A DNA stretch of 64,000 nt from Flavobacteriales bacterium (GTDB taxonomy: Bacteria > Bacteroidota > Bacteroidia > UBA10329), in assembly GCA_021741075.1 (NCBI GenBank), contig JAIOYO010000008.1, forward strand, positions 18,205-82,204, read 5' to 3'. The translations under genes and the position numbers were made by a program. Shown here in pieces: positions 54,501-62,678 of this stretch; positions within the stretch are counted from its first letter, which is position 1; every line of letters starts with the position of its first letter. The notes beneath the pieces were generated by a model, which saw only the letters and a list, made by a program, of their open reading frames with translations, ran no database searches and was not told the DNA's origin.

Positions 54501-56645
54501 GATTCTGCCACCTACGGTTTTTACAAATGGCGCGAAACCTCGTTTCAATATATAATTGATAAATACGGCTGGGGACAGGCGCATTATTTTCAATACAAGG
54601 AAGACGAGCACAGTAACATCATTTACGATCGCCCCGAAAGAGATTGGGATTTCTTGCAAACGCTCAAGCAATTGAAGGTAAATAGCGTTGGCATGATTGA
54701 TAATCTTGCCGAAGGTGAAGGAACAAATTACTTTATTGATAACGGCCGCGAAGAATATCTAGGTTGCACAGGAAACACGGCCTATTATCCACAACTACTA
54801 ACCGCAGTTATGGATGCTTGTACGCTAGAACCGTGGTACACCCCTGGAGTTGATCAAGTAACTGGGCAGTTTTATCCTGGCGCAGGATCGCACGGGCAGC
54901 TCGAACCATGTAGAACACGACCAGAAGGATGGTATCAATGGGCAACCGACCCTCCGGGATCAGACAACATGATAAACTTCCTAAACAATGTTGTTCCAGA
55001 TAGTAACTACATCGCTTTTACTACTTGGAGACCAGTTACTTCTACCGGATACGATTTGCAGAATCTCCCTGCCAACGTCATTCAAACATTGCATGACCTT
55101 GGCGCTACTGCCATAGACACGCTTGGGAATGTGGCATATGCTTTTTTTGCTAAGAAAGGCGACCCGTCATCAGCAATTGAAGTGTTTGGTCAGAACCTTA
55201 CAGACAACATCAGCTTAACCGCAACCATGGCGGGTTGCTACAATCAAGGTACCATCACCACAAAATATATTGGGCCAACATCCGAATGGAAATCGTTGCA
55301 TGTACGGTCAAATCCGAAAGAGAATCCAACATTAGACAGTATCGCTATTAGCGTTATTGGCGTGCGACCGAGTGGGGTAGAGGAAGTAGTAATGTCTGGC
55401 ATTGACGGCAATAGCACAGATATTCTCGACCTCTACAATTCCGTTGATGCCAGCATTTATCCACGATTACGGCTTAGTGCTTTTTGTGTTGATGATAGTG
55501 CAGCCAGCACCCCACCGCAAATCGATCGTTGGCAAGTGCTTTTCGAAGGTGTTCCAGAAGCCGCCCTTAACCCGCATATTTCCTATACGTTTGAGAGCGA
55601 CACACTTTATGATGGCGACATGCTCAAGTTCCATGTGGCCATCGAGAACATCAGCGAGTTTGATATGGACAGCCTACTGGTTCATTATTGGATAGAAGAT
55701 GCCGCTGGTAATAGAAATTACCTGCCTTATCCGCGGCAAGCACCACTCTTGGCGGGCGAGTTTTTGTATGATACAATTGTCACAAGTCCGCTCGCATTCC
55801 TTGGCGGAAACGTGTTTTGGGTGGAGGTAAATCCGCGCAGACCAGATCAATCTTTCGGCTACGATCAGCTAGAGCAATATCATTTCAATAACCTCGCAAA
55901 CGTAAAATTCAACGTGGCAGGAGATGGCGTAAATCCCATTATGGATGTCACTTTCGATGGCATCCACATCTTAGATGGCGACATCGTTTCGGCCAAGCCC
56001 TACATCGTTATTGAGTTGGATGATGAGAGTCAATTTAGGCTCCTTAACGATACTTCCGATTATCAAGTGTTTTTAAGGGAGCCCGAATCACAAAACCTTC
56101 AGCGTATTTGGTTCAAGAATTTTACCAATATGCAGTTCTACCCAGGAGAATCGCCCGATAATAAAGCACGAATTGAATGGGATGCCGAGTTCCAAATTGA
56201 TGGTATTTACGAGCTTTGGGTGCAGGGCTACGATCAGTCCAACAACGCTGCCGGAGACCAATATTACCGCATCAGTTTCGAAGTAATCAACGAAGCCACC
56301 ATCTCCAACGTGCTCAATTATCCAAACCCATTCTCAACAGCTACCCACTTCGTATTCACCATCACAGGGTCAGAACAACCAGATTATTTCAAGATTCAAG
56401 TGATGACCATCACCGGAAAAGTGGTGCGCGAAATAACCATGGACGACCTCGGCCAAATGAACATCGGTCGCAACGTAACCTCCTATGCCTGGGATGGAAA
56501 AGACACCTACGGAGACCAACTAGCCAATGGCGTGTACCTCTACCGAATGGTAGCCAAACTCCAAGGCGACTACATCAAACACCGCGATAGCGGAGCCGAC
56601 AAATGGATTGAAAGCGGCTTTGGCAAGATGATGTTGATAAGGTAA
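51591..56645 (+). CDS. Very large secreted C25 (gingipain/PorU-type) cysteine peptidase with CARDB-like and type A sorting domains
   Basis: A 1684-residue protein. Signal peptide about 1-18; a PorU/gingipain-type N-terminal prodomain (QFNVNKEGIYRISYQVLDD, IQLFARGEQQFIYLQGE); the C25 catalytic domain with His636 in FFGHGSS and Cys667 in MMANSCYAGD; a CARDB-like beta domain (about 780-890, NLGAAFSDTFLIEIARQ); further beta domains; and a C-terminal T9SS type A-like end with NYPNPFSTATHFVFT and LANGVYLYRMV. PorU, the T9SS sortase, has the same catalytic domain but is usually nearer 1,100-1,300 residues (family knowledge), so this may be PorU-like or a secreted protease. Confidence 0.85.
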   Translation: MRKLLLIAFLLQSALTFSQPYGNEWVNASQPHFQFNVNKEGIYRISYQVLDDALAQHGFNLSSIDPRNIQLFARGEQQFIYLQGEVDGVFDSNDFIEFYARGNDGVFDDGAYFDNPLNNANPYYSLINDTIRYFLTWNNSTNNARMAWETDVNFSSYTASPYIIRDEIDELHNNYFYGQTFNQTNSTSPIYDGGEGFYGYYFDPGFIDSFWNLGTTNRYAQGPDAEIEVSVVGNSYDDKNLRIVGPSIDFNTIVEQRNGYRYNFTVPTASLGTSVSNFTFSINNTPSAGSYRAIVGYVKVRYPQTPNIGNATAAKFLVDDNPNYPAQPKSRVQLAGYAQSTPRLYDLTNHRILPVGGAPGSYEFLVPDNGSLKECYITSEASITANAITTLRPAGPNGSAYFTDFNALDPNTDYFAIGHPSFYTEVQQYASYRNSSGHNAIGIDVEELYNQFGWGINKHPLAIRKFAQWALGNLTAPKHIFLIGKTIPSLAGRTNPALFAEILVPSFGYPPSDNMITSYLGTGTYLEETGIPIGRLAAKSPQQVSDYMQKVQEYEALGNEFWMKSGMHLSGGAAGAQLLQIRAFMDSYKYIFEDTLLGGHIQTFQKTSSQPFQITQVDSITNLINNGVQLINFFGHGSSVGFDVSIDHPSLFNNDNGKYPVMMANSCYAGDIHQPLSVPSSISEEWVLEPQGGALAFLSTVGPGNLFYLNSYCTNFYHSLSNLEYNNTIGWQVKRAIRENAQPLNYVTRMHNLEYTLHGDPGINITDRPKPDLMVNQQSIWFEPTEITTEMATFEMNIKITNLGAAFSDTFLIEIARQLPTGQVDTTLSIFHPPVNYIDTLTVFIPVNLVDGLGINTLCVSLDNSQIIDEMSEVNNDVCVTVNVLSPDIVPIWPYKFAVIPDQGPTLKCSTGNPFAPVKTYRIELDTTDLFNSPLMQFTTITQGGGVVNWTPSLLANMPDSTVYFWRASVDSATYGFYKWRETSFQYIIDKYGWGQAHYFQYKEDEHSNIIYDRPERDWDFLQTLKQLKVNSVGMIDNLAEGEGTNYFIDNGREEYLGCTGNTAYYPQLLTAVMDACTLEPWYTPGVDQVTGQFYPGAGSHGQLEPCRTRPEGWYQWATDPPGSDNMINFLNNVVPDSNYIAFTTWRPVTSTGYDLQNLPANVIQTLHDLGATAIDTLGNVAYAFFAKKGDPSSAIEVFGQNLTDNISLTATMAGCYNQGTITTKYIGPTSEWKSLHVRSNPKENPTLDSIAISVIGVRPSGVEEVVMSGIDGNSTDILDLYNSVDASIYPRLRLSAFCVDDSAASTPPQIDRWQVLFEGVPEAALNPHISYTFESDTLYDGDMLKFHVAIENISEFDMDSLLVHYWIEDAAGNRNYLPYPRQAPLLAGEFLYDTIVTSPLAFLGGNVFWVEVNPRRPDQSFGYDQLEQYHFNNLANVKFNVAGDGVNPIMDVTFDGIHILDGDIVSAKPYIVIELDDESQFRLLNDTSDYQVFLREPESQNLQRIWFKNFTNMQFYPGESPDNKARIEWDAEFQIDGIYELWVQGYDQSNNAAGDQYYRISFEVINEATISNVLNYPNPFSTATHFVFTITGSEQPDYFKIQVMTITGKVVREITMDDLGQMNIGRNVTSYAWDGKDTYGDQLANGVYLYRMVAKLQGDYIKHRDSGADKWIESGFGKMMLIR

Positions 56646-56870
56646 GCATACTCAGGTTTCCTACCCGTAAGATGCACTTTCGCTACTGCTAACATCGATT
56701 TTTTGGCAGCCAGTTCGAGTTCCGCCACAGCAAGAAGCGTTTCCGTCATTGCCAGTTCGGGTTTCGCCACAGCAAGATGTGTTTCCACCATTACAAGGAC
56801 GTGTTCCGTCACTGTAAGCATCAATTCCGCTGCTGCCTCTACCAATTTCTCAACCAACAGCATCAATTTC
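56646..56870. repeat. Degenerate 21-bp tandem repeat array (about 10.7 units)
   Basis: Units begin at 56646 and every 21 bases to 56856. The clearest, 56709-56792, are two near-identical 42-base pairs: GCCAGTTCGAGTTCCGCCAC... then GCAAGAAGCGTTTCCGTCAT..., and again GCCAGTTCGGG... and GCAAGATGTG.... The minus strand is open from 56866 to 56570 and reads as heptads with Leu at residues 3, 17, 24, 31, 38, 45, 52, 59 and 66 (LAVAKPE, LAMTETL, LAVAELE). Whether it is expressed is unknown. Apart from the array the gap 56646-56942 has only the lpd promoter. Confidence 0.82.
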
Positions 56871-56911
56871 TAAATTCCACATGATTACTTCATCACCTCA
56901 TCCCCATAACC

Positions 56912-56919
56912 TACCTTTG
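56912..56919 (+). promoter_or_regulatory. -7 element (TACCTTTG) of lpd
   Basis: TACCTTTG lies 24 bases before the lpd ATG and matches the elements before tatC, mrp and HU in this window. The -33 region is poor. Confidence 0.5.
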
Positions 56920-56942
56920 CGCCCGTTCAAAAAGAAAGAATA

Positions 56943-58346
56943 ATGGCAAAGTATGATGTAACGATTATCGGTTCAGGCCCAGGAGGCTATGTAGGAGCAA
57001 TTAGATGTGCACAATTGGGCATGAAAGTGGCCATCATCGAAAAATATCCAACCCTTGGTGGCACCTGCCTCAATGTGGGTTGCATTCCATCAAAAGCATT
57101 GCTCGATTCATCAGAACATTATCATAATGCCGTTCACACCTTCAAAGAGCACGGAATCGATATTTCCGCTCCAAAAGTCAACATCAAACAAATGATTGCT
57201 CGCAAAGGAGATGTAGTAAAATCAAACGTAGATGGCATTGCTTTTCTAATGAAGAAGAACAAGATTGATGTCTATGAAGGCGTTGGAAGTTTCGAAACCA
57301 AAAACAAAATCAAGGTCACAAAAACAGATGGCAGTTCGGAAGTGCTCGATACGGAGAAGGTGATTATCGCCACCGGTTCAAAACCTTCATCGCTACCATT
57401 TATTACCATTGATAAAAAGCGAGTCATCACTTCAACCGAAGCGTTAAATCTGACCGAAGTACCAAAACACCTAATTGTTGTAGGTGGAGGAGTAATCGGC
57501 CTAGAACTAGGTTCAGTTTATGCCCGTTTGGGAGCCGAAGTTTCTGTGGTAGAATACATGGATGGCATCATTCCAACCATGGATAAGACCCTAAGTAAAG
57601 AATTACTGAAGGTTTTGAAGAAGGAAGGCGTGAAATTCTACCTAAGCCATAAGGTTAAAGCAGTAACGGCCAAAGGAAAAACGGTAACGCTCAAAGCAGA
57701 TGATGCCAAAGGAAATGAGGTTTCGCTTGAAGGAGATTATTGCCTTGTTGCCGTAGGCCGTAGAGCTTACACCGATGGTCTTGGTTTAGATAAAGCAGGA
57801 CTAACAACAGATGATAGAGGTAGAGTCGAGGTAGATGCACATCTACAGACAAAAGTTCCTGGCATATACGCCATTGGCGATGTCATAAAAGGAGCCATGC
57901 TTGCGCATAAAGCAGAGGAAGAAGGCATTTTTGTGGCGGAGGTAATGGCAGGGCAAAAGCCTCATGTTGATTACAATCTCATTCCTGGAGTGGTTTATAC
58001 ATGGCCCGAAGTGGCGGCTGTTGGGCAAACAGAAGAGCAACTGAAAGAAGCAGGCGTGGAGTACAAAGTGGGTTCATTCCCAATGCGTGCGCTAGGCCGT
58101 TCACGAGCAAGTATGGACTTAGACGGATTGGTTAAAGTACTTGCTGATAAGAACACGGACGAAATTCTTGGTGTACACATGATTGGTGCTCGCGCTGCCG
58201 ATATGATAGCAGAAGCTGTTGTAGCCATGGAGTTCCGTGCTTCTGCTGAAGATGTTTCGCGTATTTCGCACGCACATCCAACCTACACCGAAGCCATCAA
58301 GGAAGCTTGTTTGGCGGCTACAGACAACCGTCCAATACACATGTAA
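56943..58346 (+). CDS. lpd: Dihydrolipoyl dehydrogenase
   Basis: The 467-residue FAD flavoprotein (E3) of 2-oxoacid dehydrogenase complexes. FAD site IIGSGPGGYVGAIRCAQLG, redox disulfide C42-L-N-V-G-C47 in GGTCLNVGCIPSKALL, NAD site VVGGGVIGLELGSVYARLG, FAD motif IYAIGDVIKGAMLAHKAEEEG and the C-terminal HAHPTYTEAIKEA with catalytic His-Glu. No E1 or E2 gene is adjacent, so it likely serves several complexes. Confidence 0.97.
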   Translation: MAKYDVTIIGSGPGGYVGAIRCAQLGMKVAIIEKYPTLGGTCLNVGCIPSKALLDSSEHYHNAVHTFKEHGIDISAPKVNIKQMIARKGDVVKSNVDGIAFLMKKNKIDVYEGVGSFETKNKIKVTKTDGSSEVLDTEKVIIATGSKPSSLPFITIDKKRVITSTEALNLTEVPKHLIVVGGGVIGLELGSVYARLGAEVSVVEYMDGIIPTMDKTLSKELLKVLKKEGVKFYLSHKVKAVTAKGKTVTLKADDAKGNEVSLEGDYCLVAVGRRAYTDGLGLDKAGLTTDDRGRVEVDAHLQTKVPGIYAIGDVIKGAMLAHKAEEEGIFVAEVMAGQKPHVDYNLIPGVVYTWPEVAAVGQTEEQLKEAGVEYKVGSFPMRALGRSRASMDLDGLVKVLADKNTDEILGVHMIGARAADMIAEAVVAMEFRASAEDVSRISHAHPTYTEAIKEACLAATDNRPIHM

Positions 58347-58382
58347 TCGCAACAATCAAATCAGAAACGTGTTCAAATATCC

Positions 58383-59393
58383 ATGAAGCCAGAAATAGGA
58401 GTTCTCCTCATGAATGTCGGAACACCCGACTCTCCCAGCGTTAGCGATGTTCGGAAATATCTTTCCGAATTTCTAAACGACCCTCGGGTAATTGATATTC
58501 CTTGGTTGGCTAGGAAAATATTAGTCAATGCCATTATTGTTCCGTTTCGTGCACCAAAGTCTGCTAAAATCTATCAGCAAATGTGGACCGATGAAGGCTC
58601 TCCGTTGCTGATTCATTCAGAGAATTTCAAGAACGGCCTACAAGCCGAACTCGGAGAAAAGTTTCAGGTGGAGATAGCCATGCGCTACCAATCTCCTTCG
58701 GTTGCAGAAGGTTTGGAGAAGATTCGCAAGAACAACCCGAAGAAGATTATAGTAGTCCCTATGTATCCACAATATGCTTCTTCATCCACAGGAACCTGTA
58801 TTGAAGAAGTAATGCGCATCAGTTCAAAATGGTGGGCCATTCCAGAAATGGTGTTCGTCAATCAGTTTTATGATTTACAGGGATATATTGATGGATTCGT
58901 AAAGCGTGGAAAGCAATTTGACCTAGACTCCTACGATCACATCATATTTAGTTATCACGGACTACCCGTTCGACAATTAGATAAGGTATATGATGAAGGT
59001 CTGTGTGATGATAGAAATTGCGAACATGGCGTAGAAGGAGATAATCAGTTCTGCTACAAAGCCACGTGTTATGAGTCGACCAAACTGATAGCTGCCGGTC
59101 TCGGACTTCCAGCAGACCGCTACACAGTATCTTTTCAGTCTCGTTTAGATGATAAATGGATTAAACCATACTCAGATAAAGTAGTGGCCGAAAAAGGGAA
59201 AGAAGGCGCTAAGCGCTTACTTATTTTCTCGCCAGCGTTTGTTGCCGATTGCCTCGAAACGCTTATTGAAATCGGTCACGAATACGATGAAATATTCAAA
59301 GAGAATGGTGGCGAAAAAGTAGACCTCGTTCCTAGTTTGAATGATGATGCCGAATGGGTATTGGCCATGGCCAATCATATCCGCACCAAATAA
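58383..59393 (+). CDS. hemH: Ferrochelatase
   Basis: Inserts Fe2+ into protoporphyrin IX in the last step of haem synthesis. The 336 residues carry VLLMNVGTPDSPSVSDVRKYL, EFLNDPRVIDIPW, PQYASSSTGTCIEEV, the catalytic His in IIFSYHGLPVRQL, CYKATCYESTKLIA, TVSFQSRLDDKWIKPYSD and FSPAFVADCLETLIEIGHEY (catalytic Glu). Length is typical. It follows lpd by 36 bases in the same direction. Confidence 0.96.
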   Translation: MKPEIGVLLMNVGTPDSPSVSDVRKYLSEFLNDPRVIDIPWLARKILVNAIIVPFRAPKSAKIYQQMWTDEGSPLLIHSENFKNGLQAELGEKFQVEIAMRYQSPSVAEGLEKIRKNNPKKIIVVPMYPQYASSSTGTCIEEVMRISSKWWAIPEMVFVNQFYDLQGYIDGFVKRGKQFDLDSYDHIIFSYHGLPVRQLDKVYDEGLCDDRNCEHGVEGDNQFCYKATCYESTKLIAAGLGLPADRYTVSFQSRLDDKWIKPYSDKVVAEKGKEGAKRLLIFSPAFVADCLETLIEIGHEYDEIFKENGGEKVDLVPSLNDDAEWVLAMANHIRTK

Positions 59394-59397
59394 AAAA

Positions 59398-59417
59398 GGG
59401 AGAACCTAAGCTCTCCC
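59398..59417 (-). terminator. Intrinsic terminator of the T9SS type A gene
   Basis: On minus, GGGAGAGC, a TTAG loop and GTTCTCCC form an 8-bp stem (one G-T pair) followed by T6. It lies 25 bases past the stop at 59443. On plus it could also slow transcripts leaving hemH, though its T tract there is interrupted. Confidence 0.8.
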
Positions 59418-59442
59418 TCTCCGTCTTTTTTCTCGCAAAGTC

Positions 59443-61206
59443 TTAATGAAGCATTACTCGCTTGCTAAAATTCTTTCTAGTATTAGATAGATTGATGAAG
59501 TAGATTCCACGAGCTAGGTCACCAGCTGGTAGTCTTACTTTATTCATTCCGTCTGTAGCAACACCTGTAAAATCTAGCGTTCTTCTTCCAGCTGCATCAA
59601 ACAGGAAGATGGTATATCCTTCGTTGTCGGCAGCAGTGAATTCAACAACTAATTCAGTTTGGTCAACATCATAGGCATTCACAAAATTGAAATCGTTTCC
59701 ATCGTTTCCGCAGGTAACTGCAATAACCTCTGAATACTCAGACTTTCCAGAGAAATCCGTGTTTTTCAATCGGTAGTAAGAGGTTCCTCCGTAAGGAAGA
59801 TTATCAACTGCATTGTAAGTAATTGACTGATTGCTATTGCCAGCGCCTTCAATCACATCAACCACTTCGAAATCAACGCCATTATTACTTCGCTCAACGG
59901 TGAAGAAGTCGTTGTTTGTTTCTGTCCAAGTGGTCCATTTCAAATCAATGGAACCATCACCGCACTCACCTGCAAAACGCACAAGCTCAATCGGAAGAGG
60001 ATCACTATTGTCAACCAATGTCCAAACTGGATACATGTCTTCTCCCGAAGTAGAAGGTACTTGTCCTACTGTCATCATAAGCTGTCTTGTGCCTGGAGAA
60101 TTCGTAAAAGCGGGCTGGCTATACAGCCAATCTCCCCAACGATCTGCGTCATGATTATAGCGTTGGGGAACCAAATTGGCCGCAACGATATGATTACTGC
60201 CGCCAAGTTCATCTGCATCGTAGGTGAATGTGTACTGAACCTTTGGGTTGGTAGAGTAGTTAGGGTCGTCACCACCTGTTCCTTCACCAAGAAGGTTAGC
60301 TCCAGGCCCAGTATTTTCATTGTCGATAATCCAAAAACGGTCTACTACCCAAAAATGACTGGCTTGGCTATAATCGTCTGTAAGGTGCAGTACCGTGGTC
60401 GGAAGATCATCCCAATTAAATGGTCCGTTAGAATAATCCGTAATTCCACCCGCTCCTCCGGTAAACCCGTTGTATTCATCCGTAGAATAAGTTGCAAATG
60501 TTTTGTAGGCGCTAGGAGCAACTCCAGCACCCCCAGCTTGAACAGCGTAAGTGAATGGGATTGGCTGTGGTGTACCATCATCAGAACCAAAAGGAATTGT
60601 GTAAGATGCAGCTGTTGGGCTAGTTCCCATTCTCCATCTAACATTTCCATACCCACCTGCCAGTGGTCCAGTCTCTGAAATAATGTAACCAGCACCAGAT
60701 GTTGAAAATGCTGTGCCAGCGGTACTGTTTTCAACGGTTAAGGTGTGCATGTTCAAATCCAAACTTTGCCCAGTAAGTGTAACTGTCCCATAGGTAGTTG
60801 CCCCTGTGGCGTTACTTGTACCCGTAAGGGTCTTTCGTCCAGTTCCCGTTGCCTGTAAGTTAAAAAACCGTGTTTCCTCCGAACCACCAATGCTCTGCGC
60901 GGCACCATCTAATCTTACTGTCCCACCAGTTGTAGCTAATACTGGCCCAGCTCCGAAAACTCCACTGGTGTTGTTATTTACCCATGCTCCATCCAAATCC
61001 ATAGTTCCAGCATTAGATACCTGCGCACCCGCTGTACTGGTATTGGTAAAGCCACCATTGTCAATTACTAGAAATGTATTAGCAGTGATATTAATCTTGG
61101 CGCCATTATTAACGACTCCTTGCGCATATACAGCCATGGAGCCGCAAACTACAAGTGCAAATCCAATTAAAAAGTGCTTTGCTGGAGAGTAAAATCTTGT
61201 CATCAT
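59443..61206 (-). CDS. Secreted protein with T9SS type A sorting domain
   Basis: A 587-residue exported protein: signal peptide (about 9-29, HFLIGFALVVCGSMAVYAQG), a Gly/Thr/Asn-rich beta-helix-like region with repeated adhesin-type phrases (NNGAKINITANTFLVIDNGG; TVTLTGQSLDLNMHTLTVEN), a fibronectin-like segment (FTVERSNNGVDFEVVDVIEG) and a C-terminal type A domain (MNKVRLPAGDLARGIYFINL, ending KRVMLH). It probably ends up on the cell surface or outside by T9SS. No enzyme motif is seen. Two ATGs at 61206 and 61203 are equivalent. Confidence 0.87.
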   Translation of the reverse strand: MMTRFYSPAKHFLIGFALVVCGSMAVYAQGVVNNGAKINITANTFLVIDNGGFTNTSTAGAQVSNAGTMDLDGAWVNNNTSGVFGAGPVLATTGGTVRLDGAAQSIGGSEETRFFNLQATGTGRKTLTGTSNATGATTYGTVTLTGQSLDLNMHTLTVENSTAGTAFSTSGAGYIISETGPLAGGYGNVRWRMGTSPTAASYTIPFGSDDGTPQPIPFTYAVQAGGAGVAPSAYKTFATYSTDEYNGFTGGAGGITDYSNGPFNWDDLPTTVLHLTDDYSQASHFWVVDRFWIIDNENTGPGANLLGEGTGGDDPNYSTNPKVQYTFTYDADELGGSNHIVAANLVPQRYNHDADRWGDWLYSQPAFTNSPGTRQLMMTVGQVPSTSGEDMYPVWTLVDNSDPLPIELVRFAGECGDGSIDLKWTTWTETNNDFFTVERSNNGVDFEVVDVIEGAGNSNQSITYNAVDNLPYGGTSYYRLKNTDFSGKSEYSEVIAVTCGNDGNDFNFVNAYDVDQTELVVEFTAADNEGYTIFLFDAAGRRTLDFTGVATDGMNKVRLPAGDLARGIYFINLSNTRKNFSKRVMLH

Positions 61207-61406
61207 CTGTTGAATTCTAGTGTGATATTCAGGTCAAATTTCAGTCAGTTCTGAATTTTGAACTATAAAGCTATTCTTTTGCTTTGGATTTGGAGGTTAA
61301 AAAAGTTGCAACATTTAATTTTCAACTAATACGTATTGGAATTAGTAGCCATTTTTGAACGATAATTGAAGGCGGCAAGTTTAGTCGTTGGTCGAAAAAT
61401 GTAAAC
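61207..61406. other. Divergent intergenic region between the T9SS type A gene and pabB
   Basis: These 200 bases hold no open frame. ACTAAT at 61325-61330 and ATTAGT at 61340-61345 form an inverted repeat around a 9-base centre, next to the small palindrome AATACGTATT. The pair could be an operator for the chorismate gene. I see no full -33/-7 promoter. Confidence 0.35.
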
Positions 61407-62678
61407 ATGAGTTGGATTAACAGGAAAAAGAAATTGAACCTAGATTTAGGTTGGTTAAGAAGCTACATAAGCTCTAGTCCTAATGTAATTCAGGTGGGTT
61501 CACGATCGGCAAAGCCTACAGTATTTACCATGTCATCTATTAAGTTTTCAACCTTAGTTGGAATAGGGATTGAACACGAAATTATTGGTGCAAGTCTTGA
61601 GGACTTGACAAAGCTTCGGAAATGGTTGTCTGAAAAGGATGACATGATACTAGGTTACTTTTCATATGATTTGAAGAACCTATTGGAGAATTTAGAATCG
61701 AAAAATTCCGATAGGATTGAGTTCCCATTATTTCACTTTTTCGTTCCTAAGGTTGTTTGTTTGGTGGATGGGAAAGAGGTGGAGTGTTACTACCACGGAG
61801 AAATTGATGACCAAGTTGATTTGCAGGATTTGGTTAAATCGAGAAAGATTGGTGACACTAAAAATCAGCAACTAAAAGAGGAGTACGTTCTGCAAGTTAA
61901 AGAACTTCAAAAGCGTATTCAACTCGGAGATATTTATGAAGTGAACTATTGTGTTGAACACAGTTTTGAGAAAACCACGGTTGAGCCGTATAGATTGTAT
62001 GAAGAGTTACAGATGGCTTCGCCTGCTCCTTTTTCGTGTTTTGTTGCCGACAATGGAAAGTACCTCATGAGCTCAAGTCCAGAAAGATTTATGCAGAAAT
62101 CTGGAAGTAGAATCATCTCACAACCGATGAAAGGGACCAATCGGAAAACGGTTAATAATGAACTTCAAAAAGCCAATTTGAGAAATGATTCTAAGGAATT
62201 TGCTGAGAACGTGATGATAACCGACCTTGTTCGGAATGACCTTTCTCGAAGTGCTAAGAAAGGCAGCGTGAAGGTGGATGAATTGTGTGGAATCTATGAG
62301 TTTGAACATGTCAATCAGATGATTTCCACCGTTTCTGCTGAACTACGCGATGATGTTCATCCTTTGGATGCCATTCTCAATGCCTTTCCGATGGGTTCGA
62401 TGACGGGTGCACCGAAGATTAGGGCGATGGAGTTGATTGAGGAGTTCGAAGACTTTTCACGCGGATTGTACTCAGGTGCGGTTGGCTATTTTACTCCTGA
62501 GCTTGATTTCGACTTTAATGTGGTCATCCGAAGTATACTATATAATGAAGAGAAGAAAGTGGTGACGTTCCCAACGGGAAGTGCCATCACCATCAATTCT
62601 GACCCTGAGAAGGAATATGACGAATGCATGCTGAAGGCGGAAGCCATGAGAAAAGTCCTGATGAATCATGCAAAGTAG
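61407..62678 (+). CDS. Chorismate-binding enzyme, aminodeoxychorismate synthase component I (PabB-like)
   Basis: A 423-residue chorismate-binding protein. LQKRIQLGDIYEVNYCVEHSF and SPAPFSCFV-like ASPAPFSCFVADNGKYLMSSSPERF are followed by the catalytic region: QPMKGTNRK, MITDLVRNDLSR, FEHVNQMISTVSAEL and GSMTGAPKIRAMELIEEFE. These motifs fit PabB and TrpE; lack of a trp context and of a glutaminase gene favours PabB (4-aminobenzoate for folate). A later ATG at 61530 is an alternative start. It overlaps tilS by 11 bases. Confidence 0.88.
   Translation: MSWINRKKKLNLDLGWLRSYISSSPNVIQVGSRSAKPTVFTMSSIKFSTLVGIGIEHEIIGASLEDLTKLRKWLSEKDDMILGYFSYDLKNLLENLESKNSDRIEFPLFHFFVPKVVCLVDGKEVECYYHGEIDDQVDLQDLVKSRKIGDTKNQQLKEEYVLQVKELQKRIQLGDIYEVNYCVEHSFEKTTVEPYRLYEELQMASPAPFSCFVADNGKYLMSSSPERFMQKSGSRIISQPMKGTNRKTVNNELQKANLRNDSKEFAENVMITDLVRNDLSRSAKKGSVKVDELCGIYEFEHVNQMISTVSAELRDDVHPLDAILNAFPMGSMTGAPKIRAMELIEEFEDFSRGLYSGAVGYFTPELDFDFNVVIRSILYNEEKKVVTFPTGSAITINSDPEKEYDECMLKAEAMRKVLMNHAK

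Noticed and set aside
56216..56590. Plus-strand frame of 124 codons inside the end of the C25 peptidase gene
   Set aside because: It is a shadow frame; the composition is Arg/His/Ser-rich without known motifs, and the overlapping peptidase frame shows a clear sorting domain.
60061..60734. Frames of 129-205 codons on both strands within the T9SS type A gene
   Set aside because: They overlap a well-supported secreted protein gene and show Cys/Arg/Ile-rich shadow composition.
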